A stretch of 64,000 nucleotides of DNA from contig NZ_CALUAE010000032.1 in the NCBI RefSeq assembly GCF_943913955.1, forward strand, positions 1-64,000. Reading direction: 5' to 3'. The stretch is from Mycolicibacterium bacteremicum. Its GTDB lineage: Bacteria; Actinomycetota; Actinomycetes; Mycobacteriales; Mycobacteriaceae. Of this stretch, positions 34,486 to 42,193 are shown piece by piece. Every line of letters begins with the position of its first letter. Within the stretch, counting starts at the first letter, position 1. The notes under the pieces are model-generated. The model was not told the DNA's origin, did no database searches, and saw only the letters and a program-made list of their open reading frames with translations. The translations under genes were made by a program, and so were the position numbers.

Positions 34486-35574
34486 GTGGAAAAGCTCGAC
34501 GCCGTCGTTCGTCAGAGTCCCGTGCCGATAACGCAGTACTACGGGCCTGCTCCCAGGGCTCTGTGCCCCTGCGGGTCAGGTCGCAAAGCGCGACGATGCC
34601 ATTTGGGCGAAGACCTCTCCTGGGTCGCCGAACGGCCGCCTGCTCTCCTAACTGATGCACGCACCGGCTATGCCAACCCCGGCTGCTATGGCCGCGCCAG
34701 CAAGGACTGCAGTGACGACCTCACTCGGGAGCACTACATCAGCGACGACCTTCTCGAAAGCATCTCCTGGGACGGCAAGGCAGTCCTAGTTCGAGGCGCC
34801 GCATGGCAACCCTCAGGGGAAGGTAAGACGGTGGGTGTGAACTCCCTGTCATCGAGGATCTTGTGCGGCCGCCACAATCGTGCCCTATCACCGTTAGACA
34901 GAATGGCCGCCAGCTTCTTTCGTTACAGCCTGGAGGATCACCTAGACATCTTTAAGTACCTCGGCAACGACCCCCGGCCGGACTTCCCACGCGGATTTAC
35001 GATGGTCAGTGGACCACTCATGGAGATGTGGCTGCTCAAAGTCATTTGGGGAGCGATCGAGTCCAAAGCCCTCAATGTCGACGGGCGACCTGCCTACCGA
35101 TTTCGGCTCGGCGTCACCACTGAGCAGCTGGCCGAGATACTCTGGCGTGGCGCTGACTGGCCGCCAAACTGGGGAATGTACATCCTGCGACACCGCGATC
35201 AGGACCGACCGGTCACGCCGAGATCAGTTCAGCTACGCCTGGAAAGCGCGGGGCCCGAAGTCCTTGGCGGCTATGTTCAAATCGCCGGCTTCGAGTACCT
35301 CTTGGCCTTCGAACGCCCACCAATAGACCACTTCTACCGACCCGCAGGGATAACGTTCCAGCGGGCCGGATTCCCCCAAACCAGTTGCAAAATGACAGCT
35401 TTCGCGTGGCCCGAACTTGGACATGACCCAATAGATGTAGTCAGCGGAGCTCCACCAGACAAGAACTACGCGGTGCCATCGAACCCTCGTGCTGCCGCAA
35501 TGCGCAACCAGCTCCGGCCAGGTTCTCTTCAGGTCGGCACGGTCCCCGGAACGAACCCGGGTGGAGCAAGTTGA
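34486..35574 (+). CDS. Unknown protein with SEC-C and HNH-like zinc motifs
   Basis: A 362-aa protein of unknown function. An SEC-C motif (CPCGSGRKARRCHLG, about residues 27-42) is a small zinc-binding module. Next comes a pattern Cys-x7-Cys, then REHYIS, then LCGRHNRALSPLD (residues about 75-150), which resembles the His/Asn arrangement of HNH or treble-clef folds; nuclease activity is possible but not shown. The remaining 200 residues are unfamiliar. GTG 34486 is chosen because GGAG (34477-34480) lies at good spacing; the frame is open to 34381. It is the first of three genes joined by 4-nt overlaps. Confidence 0.65.
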   Translation: MEKLDAVVRQSPVPITQYYGPAPRALCPCGSGRKARRCHLGEDLSWVAERPPALLTDARTGYANPGCYGRASKDCSDDLTREHYISDDLLESISWDGKAVLVRGAAWQPSGEGKTVGVNSLSSRILCGRHNRALSPLDRMAASFFRYSLEDHLDIFKYLGNDPRPDFPRGFTMVSGPLMEMWLLKVIWGAIESKALNVDGRPAYRFRLGVTTEQLAEILWRGADWPPNWGMYILRHRDQDRPVTPRSVQLRLESAGPEVLGGYVQIAGFEYLLAFERPPIDHFYRPAGITFQRAGFPQTSCKMTAFAWPELGHDPIDVVSGAPPDKNYAVPSNPRAAAMRNQLRPGSLQVGTVPGTNPGGAS

Positions 35575-35810
35575 CAGATCAACACAATCGGGAACTGACA
35601 GTGCAATTTTCTTTCAAGGGGTGGTTGCCACGTTCAGCCGGTATGCGGCAACCGCGTGAGTCCGGCATTTTGCGTATAGCAGCCCGCGAGCTTCGATACA
35701 GATCAACTCCCCCCGCTCGATCAGGTGCATGTGTGCAGATGAATATTGCTTGGATTAAGGTAGCCGCGGCTTTCGCAATGTTGCCCAGTGCCAGCAGCAC
35801 CAACTTGTGA
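35571..35810 (+). CDS. Small unknown protein, second gene of the cassette
   Basis: A 79-aa frame starting TTG, which overlaps the previous stop (TTGA) and has GGAG 5 nt upstream; its stop overlaps the next start (GTGA). The overlaps on both sides are the main evidence that it is real. The sequence is basic at first, with a more hydrophobic C-terminal segment (IAWIKVAAAFAMLP). No family recognised. Confidence 0.45.
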   Translation: MTDQHNRELTVQFSFKGWLPRSAGMRQPRESGILRIAARELRYRSTPPARSGACVQMNIAWIKVAAAFAMLPSASSTNL

Positions 35811-36313
35811 GGTTCCCCGGAGATGCTGTACTGCGGTTCCGATCGGGTGTTCGCTACCGGTTCGTTGCGGTAAGCCCTCGCGACGGGATCTGGCGTACGA
35901 CATCGCGCCAAGATCGCTCAAATGACATCGTGCCGATCAGTCAGTTTGATTACAACCGGATCGGCAAGATCGAACGGTGGGATGACCTGATCGCCCGCGC
36001 CAACGATCTGGCGATCGCCACCCAATGGAAGATTGCGCCGGCACGTGTCAGGGCCAGGTATGCAGTCGTGAGGTTCATTCTTGAAACCACTGACCAATGG
36101 GAAGCTGCCATCCATGTCGGCGACGACAATTGGTATTCGACTGCTGAAGGAACCCGAGATGGGTCGGCAAGACAACCTGGCTTCTACGTTTACGATGACC
36201 CGCTCATCGGTAGTTGGCGCGATATCACCGGAAATGCCACCAAGATCGAGTTGGCAACCGGATGGCAATCCCTCACTGGCGTTGGCCTGCCGTCCCGCTC
36301 AGGCCGGATGTAA
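35807..36313 (+). CDS. Unknown protein, third gene of the cassette
   Basis: A 168-aa frame beginning GTG within the previous stop codon. The sequence is rich in aromatic residues and has predicted beta and helical segments (RYRFVAVSPRDGIWR; QWEAAIHVGDDNWYST). No family recognised and no clear ribosome-binding site, which fits translational coupling. It belongs to the three-gene cassette at 34486-36313. Confidence 0.5.
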   Translation: MRFPGDAVLRFRSGVRYRFVAVSPRDGIWRTTSRQDRSNDIVPISQFDYNRIGKIERWDDLIARANDLAIATQWKIAPARVRARYAVVRFILETTDQWEAAIHVGDDNWYSTAEGTRDGSARQPGFYVYDDPLIGSWRDITGNATKIELATGWQSLTGVGLPSRSGRM

Positions 36314-36862
36314 CGCCGGCCGGCGACATGCAGGACGCTGTGGAGTTCATGCTGAGAGCTTGTGCAGCGCGGTGATTTTAGAACGAGCGGAGTACCTAGC
36401 AGTACGAGCGGCCTGGACCATCCCAGCGGCCGCCGTTCTGACGCGGAGTGGGCTACCTTGGGAATGGTCGCCTGATCCTGCGAAAGAGTCTGTGCAGCAG
36501 CATGATCCGCGCCTGCGCATGGTGTCACGTGACGAAATGTGATTAAGGGTCCAGGGTGGTCTGATTAGGAACCCTATTAGGTGATTCGTCCGCCGTCCCA
36601 GAGTGGACACGAAACTGAGAATTTCTGCTGTGGACATCTCGTGAGAACCACGCAATCAGCGCACGTCAGGGAGTCGAGAGTGGACGTGAAACTTGAGAAG
36701 CCACATCCGACCGCCCAGCCACCCTGCATGTCGATCAGACGTACGGGCGAGTTGCGCCACGGCCCGCAGCGCTCATTCGGCTCCGAGTCACCTCGGCGGA
36801 CACTGCGACGCGTCTCAGACGACTCGACCTCGGCCGCATGATCCTTCCGTAGCGAGACTCAA
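36314..36862. other. Intergenic stretch with two related repeats, no gene seen
   Basis: It contains copies of the GTGGAC-type repeats at about 36603 and 36680. The latter includes TGAAACTTGAGAAGCCA (36687-36703), close to the inverted-repeat core at 34283. No supported reading frame. Confidence 0.5.
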
Positions 36863-37231
36863 CTACGAGTGGCCCAAACTCGGCCGGTAGTCAGCCACCT
36901 CGGATTCCGCAGCAAGAATTGCACCCAGTTCGCCCTCCTGCTGGGCGACAAACACACCGATCACCTGGCGGCACACCTCGGGCACGCTCACCCCACGCGT
37001 ATCGGCAATACGTTTCAACCCGATCAGCATGGACGTCGACACGTGAAACTGCACGGCGTACTGACCGCATGAACCATCCTCGGGCGGCGACCCCGGACCT
37101 ACCACCACAGGGTCGTCGACTCCGAATTGGTCCACCTCCGCACGGCGCGCCCTCTCAACGACCCCGCCACCAGCGGCGTCAGCAGTGCGGTCGGCGCAGT
37201 CCCGGAACTCCTCATGGCTGAACAAACCCAT
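36863..37231 (-). CDS. Ribbon-helix-helix-like protein, possible antitoxin or regulator
   Basis: A 122-aa frame. The central part (YAVQFHVSTSMLIGLKRIADTRGVSVPEVCRQVIGVFVAQQ) has the strand-helix-helix pattern of CopG/Arc-type DNA-binding proteins, and codon use is consistent with a real gene. The first 55 residues are unstructured-looking. There is no obvious toxin beside it. No strong ribosome-binding site is visible. Confidence 0.5.
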   Translation of the reverse strand: MGLFSHEEFRDCADRTADAAGGGVVERARRAEVDQFGVDDPVVVGPGSPPEDGSCGQYAVQFHVSTSMLIGLKRIADTRGVSVPEVCRQVIGVFVAQQEGELGAILAAESEVADYRPSLGHS

Positions 37232-37359
37232 GCGGCCAACGTTAGACCTCGAACTTGTCCGAAGCCGCCAAGCGAGCGGCGCCGCTTGCCGGGGCTGGGA
37301 GACATGGGGGGCTGCCGCTCCGATGCGGGCGAGAGCAGCCTCACGCGTAACCTCGCCAC

Positions 37360-37800
37360 ATGCCGCGCAAACTGACTGACGACGAAATCACGGTGCTCCT
37401 CGATAGCCGTCCGGGCTGGGCCATCCTGACCACCATCGACAAGGACGGGTTCCCACACACCGTGCCGCTGGGCTACTTTCGGATCGACGGTGACGTCGTC
37501 CTGGGTGTGCGGGATGGCACACGCAAAGTGGCCAACGTAGAGCGCAATCCGAACGTGAGCGTCATGCTCGAAGTCGGCTCGACCATGGCCGACATCCGCG
37601 GCGTGATGTTCCAAGGTCATGCGCGCATCGTCCGGGAACCCGCTGAAACGCTGGAGCTCGCACGCCACGCGGCCCGCTCGCGCGGCGTGCCGGAGTCCGA
37701 GTGGCCCACCGCGCCAAGACCGGGTGCCACCTACATCTACGTGACCCCCGTGCGGACACTGTCGTGGGACTACGGCGACTCGGCGTCGGACGACCAATAG
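37360..37800 (+). CDS. PPOX-class (pyridoxamine 5'-phosphate oxidase-like) flavin/F420 protein
   Basis: A 146-aa split-barrel protein: WAILTTIDKDGFPHTVPLGYF, then VLGVRDGTRKVANVERNPNVSVMLE and ATYIYVTPVRTLSWDYG. These are typical of the large mycobacterial PPOX family, many of which use coenzyme F420. Substrate unknown. The gene ends 24 bp before the right inverted repeat of the candidate mobile unit, so it may be cargo or the first resident gene. Confidence 0.85.
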   Translation: MPRKLTDDEITVLLDSRPGWAILTTIDKDGFPHTVPLGYFRIDGDVVLGVRDGTRKVANVERNPNVSVMLEVGSTMADIRGVMFQGHARIVREPAETLELARHAARSRGVPESEWPTAPRPGATYIYVTPVRTLSWDYGDSASDDQ

Positions 37801-37823
37801 CGTCGGCGAACCCGGCAGGTTCC

Positions 37824-37844
37824 TGGCTTCCCGAGTTTCAGGTC
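37824..37844 (-). repeat. Right arm of 21-bp inverted repeat
   Basis: TGGCTTCCCGAGTTTCA followed by GGTC: inverted copy of 34279-34299 with one difference. Confidence 0.75.
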
Positions 37845-37928
37845 AAAAGTCCACCCGATGTCCGCTTGGACACGAAGGTGGGATCTCGGGCGTGCCGCCA
37901 TGTTTCCATGGCCTCTGCGCTGCCGGCT

Positions 37929-37940
37929 GTTCTAGCGGAC
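37929..37940 (+). repeat. Third copy of the 12-bp direct repeat
   Basis: TGTTCTAGCGGA, identical to the tandem pair at 33978-34001 and in the same orientation. Confidence 0.65.
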
Positions 37941-38067
37941 TGCCGGAACTGCCGGAACGGCGTGCGTCAAGAAATGTTGTCCAGCGGCATGTTCATCCGG
38001 CCCCGACGTCGTCGATTGACTTCGCCGGCCACGCTCGTCGACGGTTCAGTGACTAGATTGAGTGCGC

Positions 38068-39069
38068 ATGGCGGCTGAGCGCGGCAGAGGCAGGGTCACC
38101 CTGCGCGACGTGGCACTTGCGGCGAACGTGTCGACGACGACGGTGTCGGATTCCCTGAATGGCACGGGCTCGCTGCCCGAAAAGACGCGAGACCGGGTGC
38201 GCCGGATCGCTGCCGAGCTCGGGTACCGACCCAGTGTCGCGGCGCGGTCGCTGCGCAGCGGGCGCACCGGCATTCTGGTGATCGTGATGTTGCCGAGCGA
38301 TGTCGACGCCGAATCTCTCTGGCAGGTCGAGTATTTCATGCGGGTGATGGCCGGCGCCGCGATGGAGGCGAATCAGCGCGGCTTCCTGCTCACGGTGGCG
38401 CCCGCACGCATGCAGTTGGACGTCGCACACGACGGCCTCATCGCCGTCGACCCCGCGATGGGCGACGAGCTCCTGGAGTCCGCGCGCCGCCGCGGCACAC
38501 CGGTCAGCACGGTGGGGCGTGTTGAATCCGCCGCGGCCAGTTGGGTCGACAACGACTGGGCCGGTGTCGTCGCGGACGTCCTCGACCATCTCGAACGAGG
38601 CGGGTCGCGGCGACCGATGCTCATCAGCCCCGAATCACCGGCCTCCTACATCCATTCCCTCGAACACCACTTCACGGCACGGTGTCGCGAACTCGGATTG
38701 GCAGGCCGCAGCGGGCGCATCCCCGGCGCCTTCAATCCGGCGGCGGCGCGCGCCGCCGTGCGCGCCGTCCTCGACGGTCCCGACCCTCCCGACGCACTGT
38801 TCGTCGGCCTGGATCAGTTGGCGCTGGCCGCAGAATCGGCCGCGATCGATCTGGGCTTGCGCGTCCCACACGACCTCATGCTGGTGAACATCGGCGACGG
38901 TGCCGCCGTTGCCCATGCGAGCGTGCCGATCTCGGTGGTCGAACTGCATGCCGAGGACATGGGTCGCGCCGCGGTCCGCATGTTGATCGACCAGATCGAA
39001 CTCGGCGCCGACCCGCGCCACGAGGTGATCCCCGGGCATCTCGTCGTCCGGTCCAGCTCCGCGCGGTAG
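38068..39069 (+). CDS. LacI-family transcriptional regulator
   Basis: A 333-aa repressor: N-terminal helix-turn-helix (VTLRDVALAANVSTTTVSDSLNGTGSLPEKTRDRVRRIAAELGY) and a periplasmic-binding-like ligand domain. TAGATT at 38054-38059 would place transcription start almost at ATG 38068, suggesting a leaderless mRNA. Two matching 16-bp operator-like sites lie downstream before the permease gene, its likely target. The ligand is probably a substrate of the permease/monooxygenase pair. Confidence 0.9.
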   Translation: MAAERGRGRVTLRDVALAANVSTTTVSDSLNGTGSLPEKTRDRVRRIAAELGYRPSVAARSLRSGRTGILVIVMLPSDVDAESLWQVEYFMRVMAGAAMEANQRGFLLTVAPARMQLDVAHDGLIAVDPAMGDELLESARRRGTPVSTVGRVESAAASWVDNDWAGVVADVLDHLERGGSRRPMLISPESPASYIHSLEHHFTARCRELGLAGRSGRIPGAFNPAAARAAVRAVLDGPDPPDALFVGLDQLALAAESAAIDLGLRVPHDLMLVNIGDGAAVAHASVPISVVELHAEDMGRAAVRMLIDQIELGADPRHEVIPGHLVVRSSSAR

Positions 39070-39106
39070 ATCCGCACCGCACGTCATCAAGACGTAGCGG
39101 GCAGTA

Positions 39107-39122
39107 ACAGGAACGTTACTGT
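39107..39122 (+). promoter_or_regulatory. LacI-type operator, site 1
   Basis: ACAGGAACGTTACTGT with a central AACGTT. The flanking CAGTAAC-N6-GTTACTG (39102-39121) is a perfect dyad. Site 2 at 39163 matches its reverse complement at 14 of 16 positions. Confidence 0.65.
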
Positions 39123-39162
39123 AGCGGCCGTTCCGCGACACGCGACGCCCCTACGTTCAGCG

Positions 39163-39178
39163 ACAGAAACGTTCCTGC
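39163..39178 (-). promoter_or_regulatory. LacI-type operator, site 2
   Basis: ACAGAAACGTTCCTGC; its reverse complement differs from site 1 at two of 16 positions. Centres are 56 bp apart, in the lacI-permease interval. Confidence 0.65.
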
Positions 39179-39211
39179 ACCCGCAGGAGTCCTGCCGCCG
39201 AAGGAGCGCTT

Positions 39212-40660
39212 GTGGACGACATCGCGACCCGCCCGAGTGTGGATCCGCCCGCCGCTGCGGCACCGATGCGGCGCGAGTTCACCATGTGGTCGGCGGCCAT
39301 GCTGGGCTTCGTCTTCGTCTCACCGATCGTGGCCATGTACATGGTGTTCGGCCTCGGTCTGGCCGCGGCCGGCCCCGGATTCTGGTGGGCCCTGGTGGTG
39401 GTGCTCATCGGCCAGATCCTCATCGGCGTGACATTCGGTGTGCTGGCGTCGCGGTGGCCGATGGCGGGCGGGGTGTACCAGTGGTCACGACGGCTGCTGG
39501 GTCCGGCCTACGGGTGGTTCGCCGGCTGGGCATACATGTGGACGCTGATGATCACCCTGACCGCGGTCTCCTACGGGGGCGCGCTGTTCGCGGCCGCCGC
39601 CTTCGACCTCGATGCCGAGAATCAGACTCTCATGACGCTCGTCGGGATGGTGATCCTCGCCGGCGCCGTGCTCGTCAACGTCCTGGGCCGGGCGGCGGTC
39701 CGCGTCGTCGGCTTCCTGTGCCTGATCGCCGAGGTGCTCGGCTCGGTCGGCATTGCGGTGTGGCTCTTGTGTTTTCACGCCGTCAACAGCGTGACCACCC
39801 TGGGCAGCGGGCTCACCTGGCCGTCGGACACCGCGTTCATGGCGAGCCCATTCGTGGTGGCGGTGATGTTCGCCGGTTGGTCCTTCCTGGGCTTCGAGAG
39901 TGCCAGCACCCTCGCCGAGGAGGTCGGCGAGCCCAAGCGCGACATCCCCAAGGCGATCGTCGGATCGCTGGTCGGCGTCGGGCTCGTCGTGCTGTTCACC
40001 TGCTTCGCGTTCTTGATGGCGATGCCCGAAAGTGCTGCCGGCGAGGCGGACCCCGTCGCGGCCACGCTCTCGGCGTATCTCCCGGCGCCCGCCTTCAAGG
40101 CCGTCATGATCCTGTTTGTCATTGCCTACTTCGCTACTGTGGTCGCGGTCAGCTCGGCGGTCTCACGCATCGTCTGGTCCTACGGGCGCAACGGCGAATT
40201 GCCGGTGAGCCGCCACCTCGGCGGTCTGCACCGACGCATCAACACCCCGACCGTCGCGACCGTGGTCACCGGCACGATCGGCATCCTGCTGTACCTACCG
40301 TTCCAGAGCGCGCAGATCTACACACTGCTGGTCACCTTCGTCACCGCGGGCTTCTTCCTGTCGTTCGCCTTTCCCATCGTCGGACTGGCGATCAGCAAGA
40401 TACGAGGCACGTGGGACCGTTCCGAACCGACGTTCCTCGGCCGTGCCGGCCACGTCGCGGGGTGGCTCGCGCTGCTTTGGGTGACCGCCGAGACCATCAA
40501 CGTGCTGTGGCCGCGCACCGGCGACGCGCTCACCGACTGGGCCCCGTTCATCGTCACGGCCGCCCTGTTCGTCATCGGCCTGGCCATCCGAACCAGCCTG
40601 GGGCTCAGTACACGTGGTGCAGAGGAGGAAGTCCCCGTCACAGCCGAGTCCGAGGCATAA
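39212..40660 (+). CDS. APC-family amino acid/amine permease
   Basis: A 482-aa transporter with about 12 membrane helices and the APC signature near helix 1 (MWSAAMLGFVFVSPIVAMYMVFGLGL) plus WSFLGFESASTLAEEVGEPKRDIPKAI. GTG 39212 follows GAAGGAG. Substrate unknown; the downstream flavin monooxygenase and upstream LacI regulator suggest uptake of a nitrogen-containing compound that is then oxidised. Confidence 0.9.
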   Translation: MDDIATRPSVDPPAAAAPMRREFTMWSAAMLGFVFVSPIVAMYMVFGLGLAAAGPGFWWALVVVLIGQILIGVTFGVLASRWPMAGGVYQWSRRLLGPAYGWFAGWAYMWTLMITLTAVSYGGALFAAAAFDLDAENQTLMTLVGMVILAGAVLVNVLGRAAVRVVGFLCLIAEVLGSVGIAVWLLCFHAVNSVTTLGSGLTWPSDTAFMASPFVVAVMFAGWSFLGFESASTLAEEVGEPKRDIPKAIVGSLVGVGLVVLFTCFAFLMAMPESAAGEADPVAATLSAYLPAPAFKAVMILFVIAYFATVVAVSSAVSRIVWSYGRNGELPVSRHLGGLHRRINTPTVATVVTGTIGILLYLPFQSAQIYTLLVTFVTAGFFLSFAFPIVGLAISKIRGTWDRSEPTFLGRAGHVAGWLALLWVTAETINVLWPRTGDALTDWAPFIVTAALFVIGLAIRTSLGLSTRGAEEEVPVTAESEA

Positions 40661-40721
40661 CCGTCGAAAGCCGGACACGGCGGCAGCCGTGTCGCTCTAC
40701 CCAGAAAGTAGTGATATCGCA

Positions 40722-42035
40722 GTGAAAGACAAGAAGTTCCACCTCGGCTGGTTCATGAATTTCACGTCCGATATGTGGACGGGCCCATTCGAGCAGGGCG
40801 GCGGCACGCCGTGGGACGGCCAATTCTATGTCGACATGGCGAAGAACCTGGAGCGCGCGGGCTTCGACTTCATCATGATGGAGGACAAACTCGCCGTCTC
40901 CGAAGCCTTCGGCGGCACCAAGGAAACCGTGCTCAAGCATGCCTTCGGCTTGGTGCCCAAACACGATCCGGCGCCGCTGGCGACGTTGATCAGTGCCTCC
41001 ACACAACATCTCGGTGTCGTGGCCACCTTGTCGACCCTGGGATATCCGCCCTTCCTGCTGGCCCGGTTGTGCTCGACCATCGACCACATCTCGCACGGAC
41101 GGTTCGGCTGGAACATCGTGACCAGCGCCGAGAACGCGGCCGCCCAGAACTTCGGTCTGGACGAGCTCCCGCCGCGGGAGGACCGCTACGCGATGGCCGA
41201 CGAATACATGGATCTGGTGAACCAGCTGTGGGACTCCTGGGAGCCGGACGCCGTCGTCGTCGATCGTAAACGCGGCGTGCACACCGATTTCACGAAGGTG
41301 CACGAGATCAACTTCCACGGCAAGTACTACAAGTGCCGCGGACCGCTCAACACCGCGCCCTCCCCACAGGTCCGACCGACGTTTCTGCAAGCCGGGGGAT
41401 CACCGCGGGGACGTGACTTCGCGGCCAAGCACGCCGACGCGATCATCACCATCGCGAACGGCGTCGACGGAATGAAGGCCTATCGCGAAGACATTCGTGG
41501 CCGGGCGGCGGCGCAGGGCCGCAACCCCGACGACATCAAGGTGATGTATCTCGTGGTGCCGACGCTGGGCGAGACCACCGAGGAGGCGCTGGCCCGACGT
41601 GAGCGGATGGTCACCTCCCAGGCGTTCGCCGAACAGTCCCTGTCGCTGCTCTCGTCGATCACCGATATCGACTTCGCCCAGTTCGACCTCGACGCACCGC
41701 TGCCCCATCTGACCACCAACGGCGAGCAGGGCTCGCTCGACAAGTTCCAGCAGCCCGGTTCGGGTAAGACGCTGCGGCAACTGGTCTACGAGTCGGCGGA
41801 GTTCTCCTCGTCGTACCCCCTGATCGGTACACCGTCCGCCATGGCCGATGAGATGGAATGGCTCATGGACGAGGTGGGCGGCGACGGGTTCCTCATCACC
41901 CTGCACAACCAGGGAGTCAGTCGCCGACACGTCATCGAGGTCACCGACGGCCTGGTGCCCGAACTGCAGCGGCGCGGCCTCGTGCGCACCGAGTACACGC
42001 AGCAGACTCTGCGGGAGACACTGCGGGAGTTCTGA
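40722..42035 (+). CDS. FMN-dependent NtaA/SnaA/DszA-type monooxygenase
   Basis: A 437-aa luciferase-like TIM-barrel enzyme that uses reduced FMN from a separate reductase. Family landmarks are FHLGWFMNFT, FIMMEDKLAVSEAFGGT, HGRFGWNIVTSAENAAAQNFGLDELPPREDRYAMADEYMDL and the QAGGSPRGRDFAAKHADAI loop. GTG 40722 is used; the frame is open further up into the permease gene. Members oxidise chelators, sulfones or similar xenobiotics; the substrate here is not predictable. Confidence 0.9.
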   Translation: MKDKKFHLGWFMNFTSDMWTGPFEQGGGTPWDGQFYVDMAKNLERAGFDFIMMEDKLAVSEAFGGTKETVLKHAFGLVPKHDPAPLATLISASTQHLGVVATLSTLGYPPFLLARLCSTIDHISHGRFGWNIVTSAENAAAQNFGLDELPPREDRYAMADEYMDLVNQLWDSWEPDAVVVDRKRGVHTDFTKVHEINFHGKYYKCRGPLNTAPSPQVRPTFLQAGGSPRGRDFAAKHADAIITIANGVDGMKAYREDIRGRAAAQGRNPDDIKVMYLVVPTLGETTEEALARRERMVTSQAFAEQSLSLLSSITDIDFAQFDLDAPLPHLTTNGEQGSLDKFQQPGSGKTLRQLVYESAEFSSSYPLIGTPSAMADEMEWLMDEVGGDGFLITLHNQGVSRRHVIEVTDGLVPELQRRGLVRTEYTQQTLRETLREF

Positions 42036-42193
42036 AAGTGTCGATCGGCGGGCGGATGTGACTTAACGTCGGAGCATGGCGACCACCGGCACCGTGCGGT
42101 TCTGGAACGCGGAATATGGTTGCCGTGTGGCCCGCCGATGCCGAGCAGAAGTAGCTGCTGTGAACCGAGTCCGGTTGGCGGTGCGGGGTTCAG

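Larger units (their letters stand above)
34196..37880. mobile_element. Candidate non-autonomous or decayed mobile unit
   Basis: The unit is bounded by inverted copies of a 21-bp sequence: 34279-34299 (core TGAAACTCGGGAAGCCA) and 37824-37844, matching at 20 of 21 positions. A third copy in direct orientation with 3 mismatches is at 36683-36703. Related GTGGACACG motifs occur 75-80 bp before the direct copies (34198 and 36603), and another at about 37870. Several short repeats per end recall IS21-type transposase-binding arrays. No transposase is inside. Cargo: three overlapping unknown genes, a ribbon-helix-helix-like gene and a PPOX gene. The exact ends are not known. Confidence 0.5.

Noticed and set aside
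33865..37360. tRNA gene or tmRNA as an integration site for the island
   Set aside because: No cloverleaf or TTCNANNC T-loop sequence was found in the junction region.
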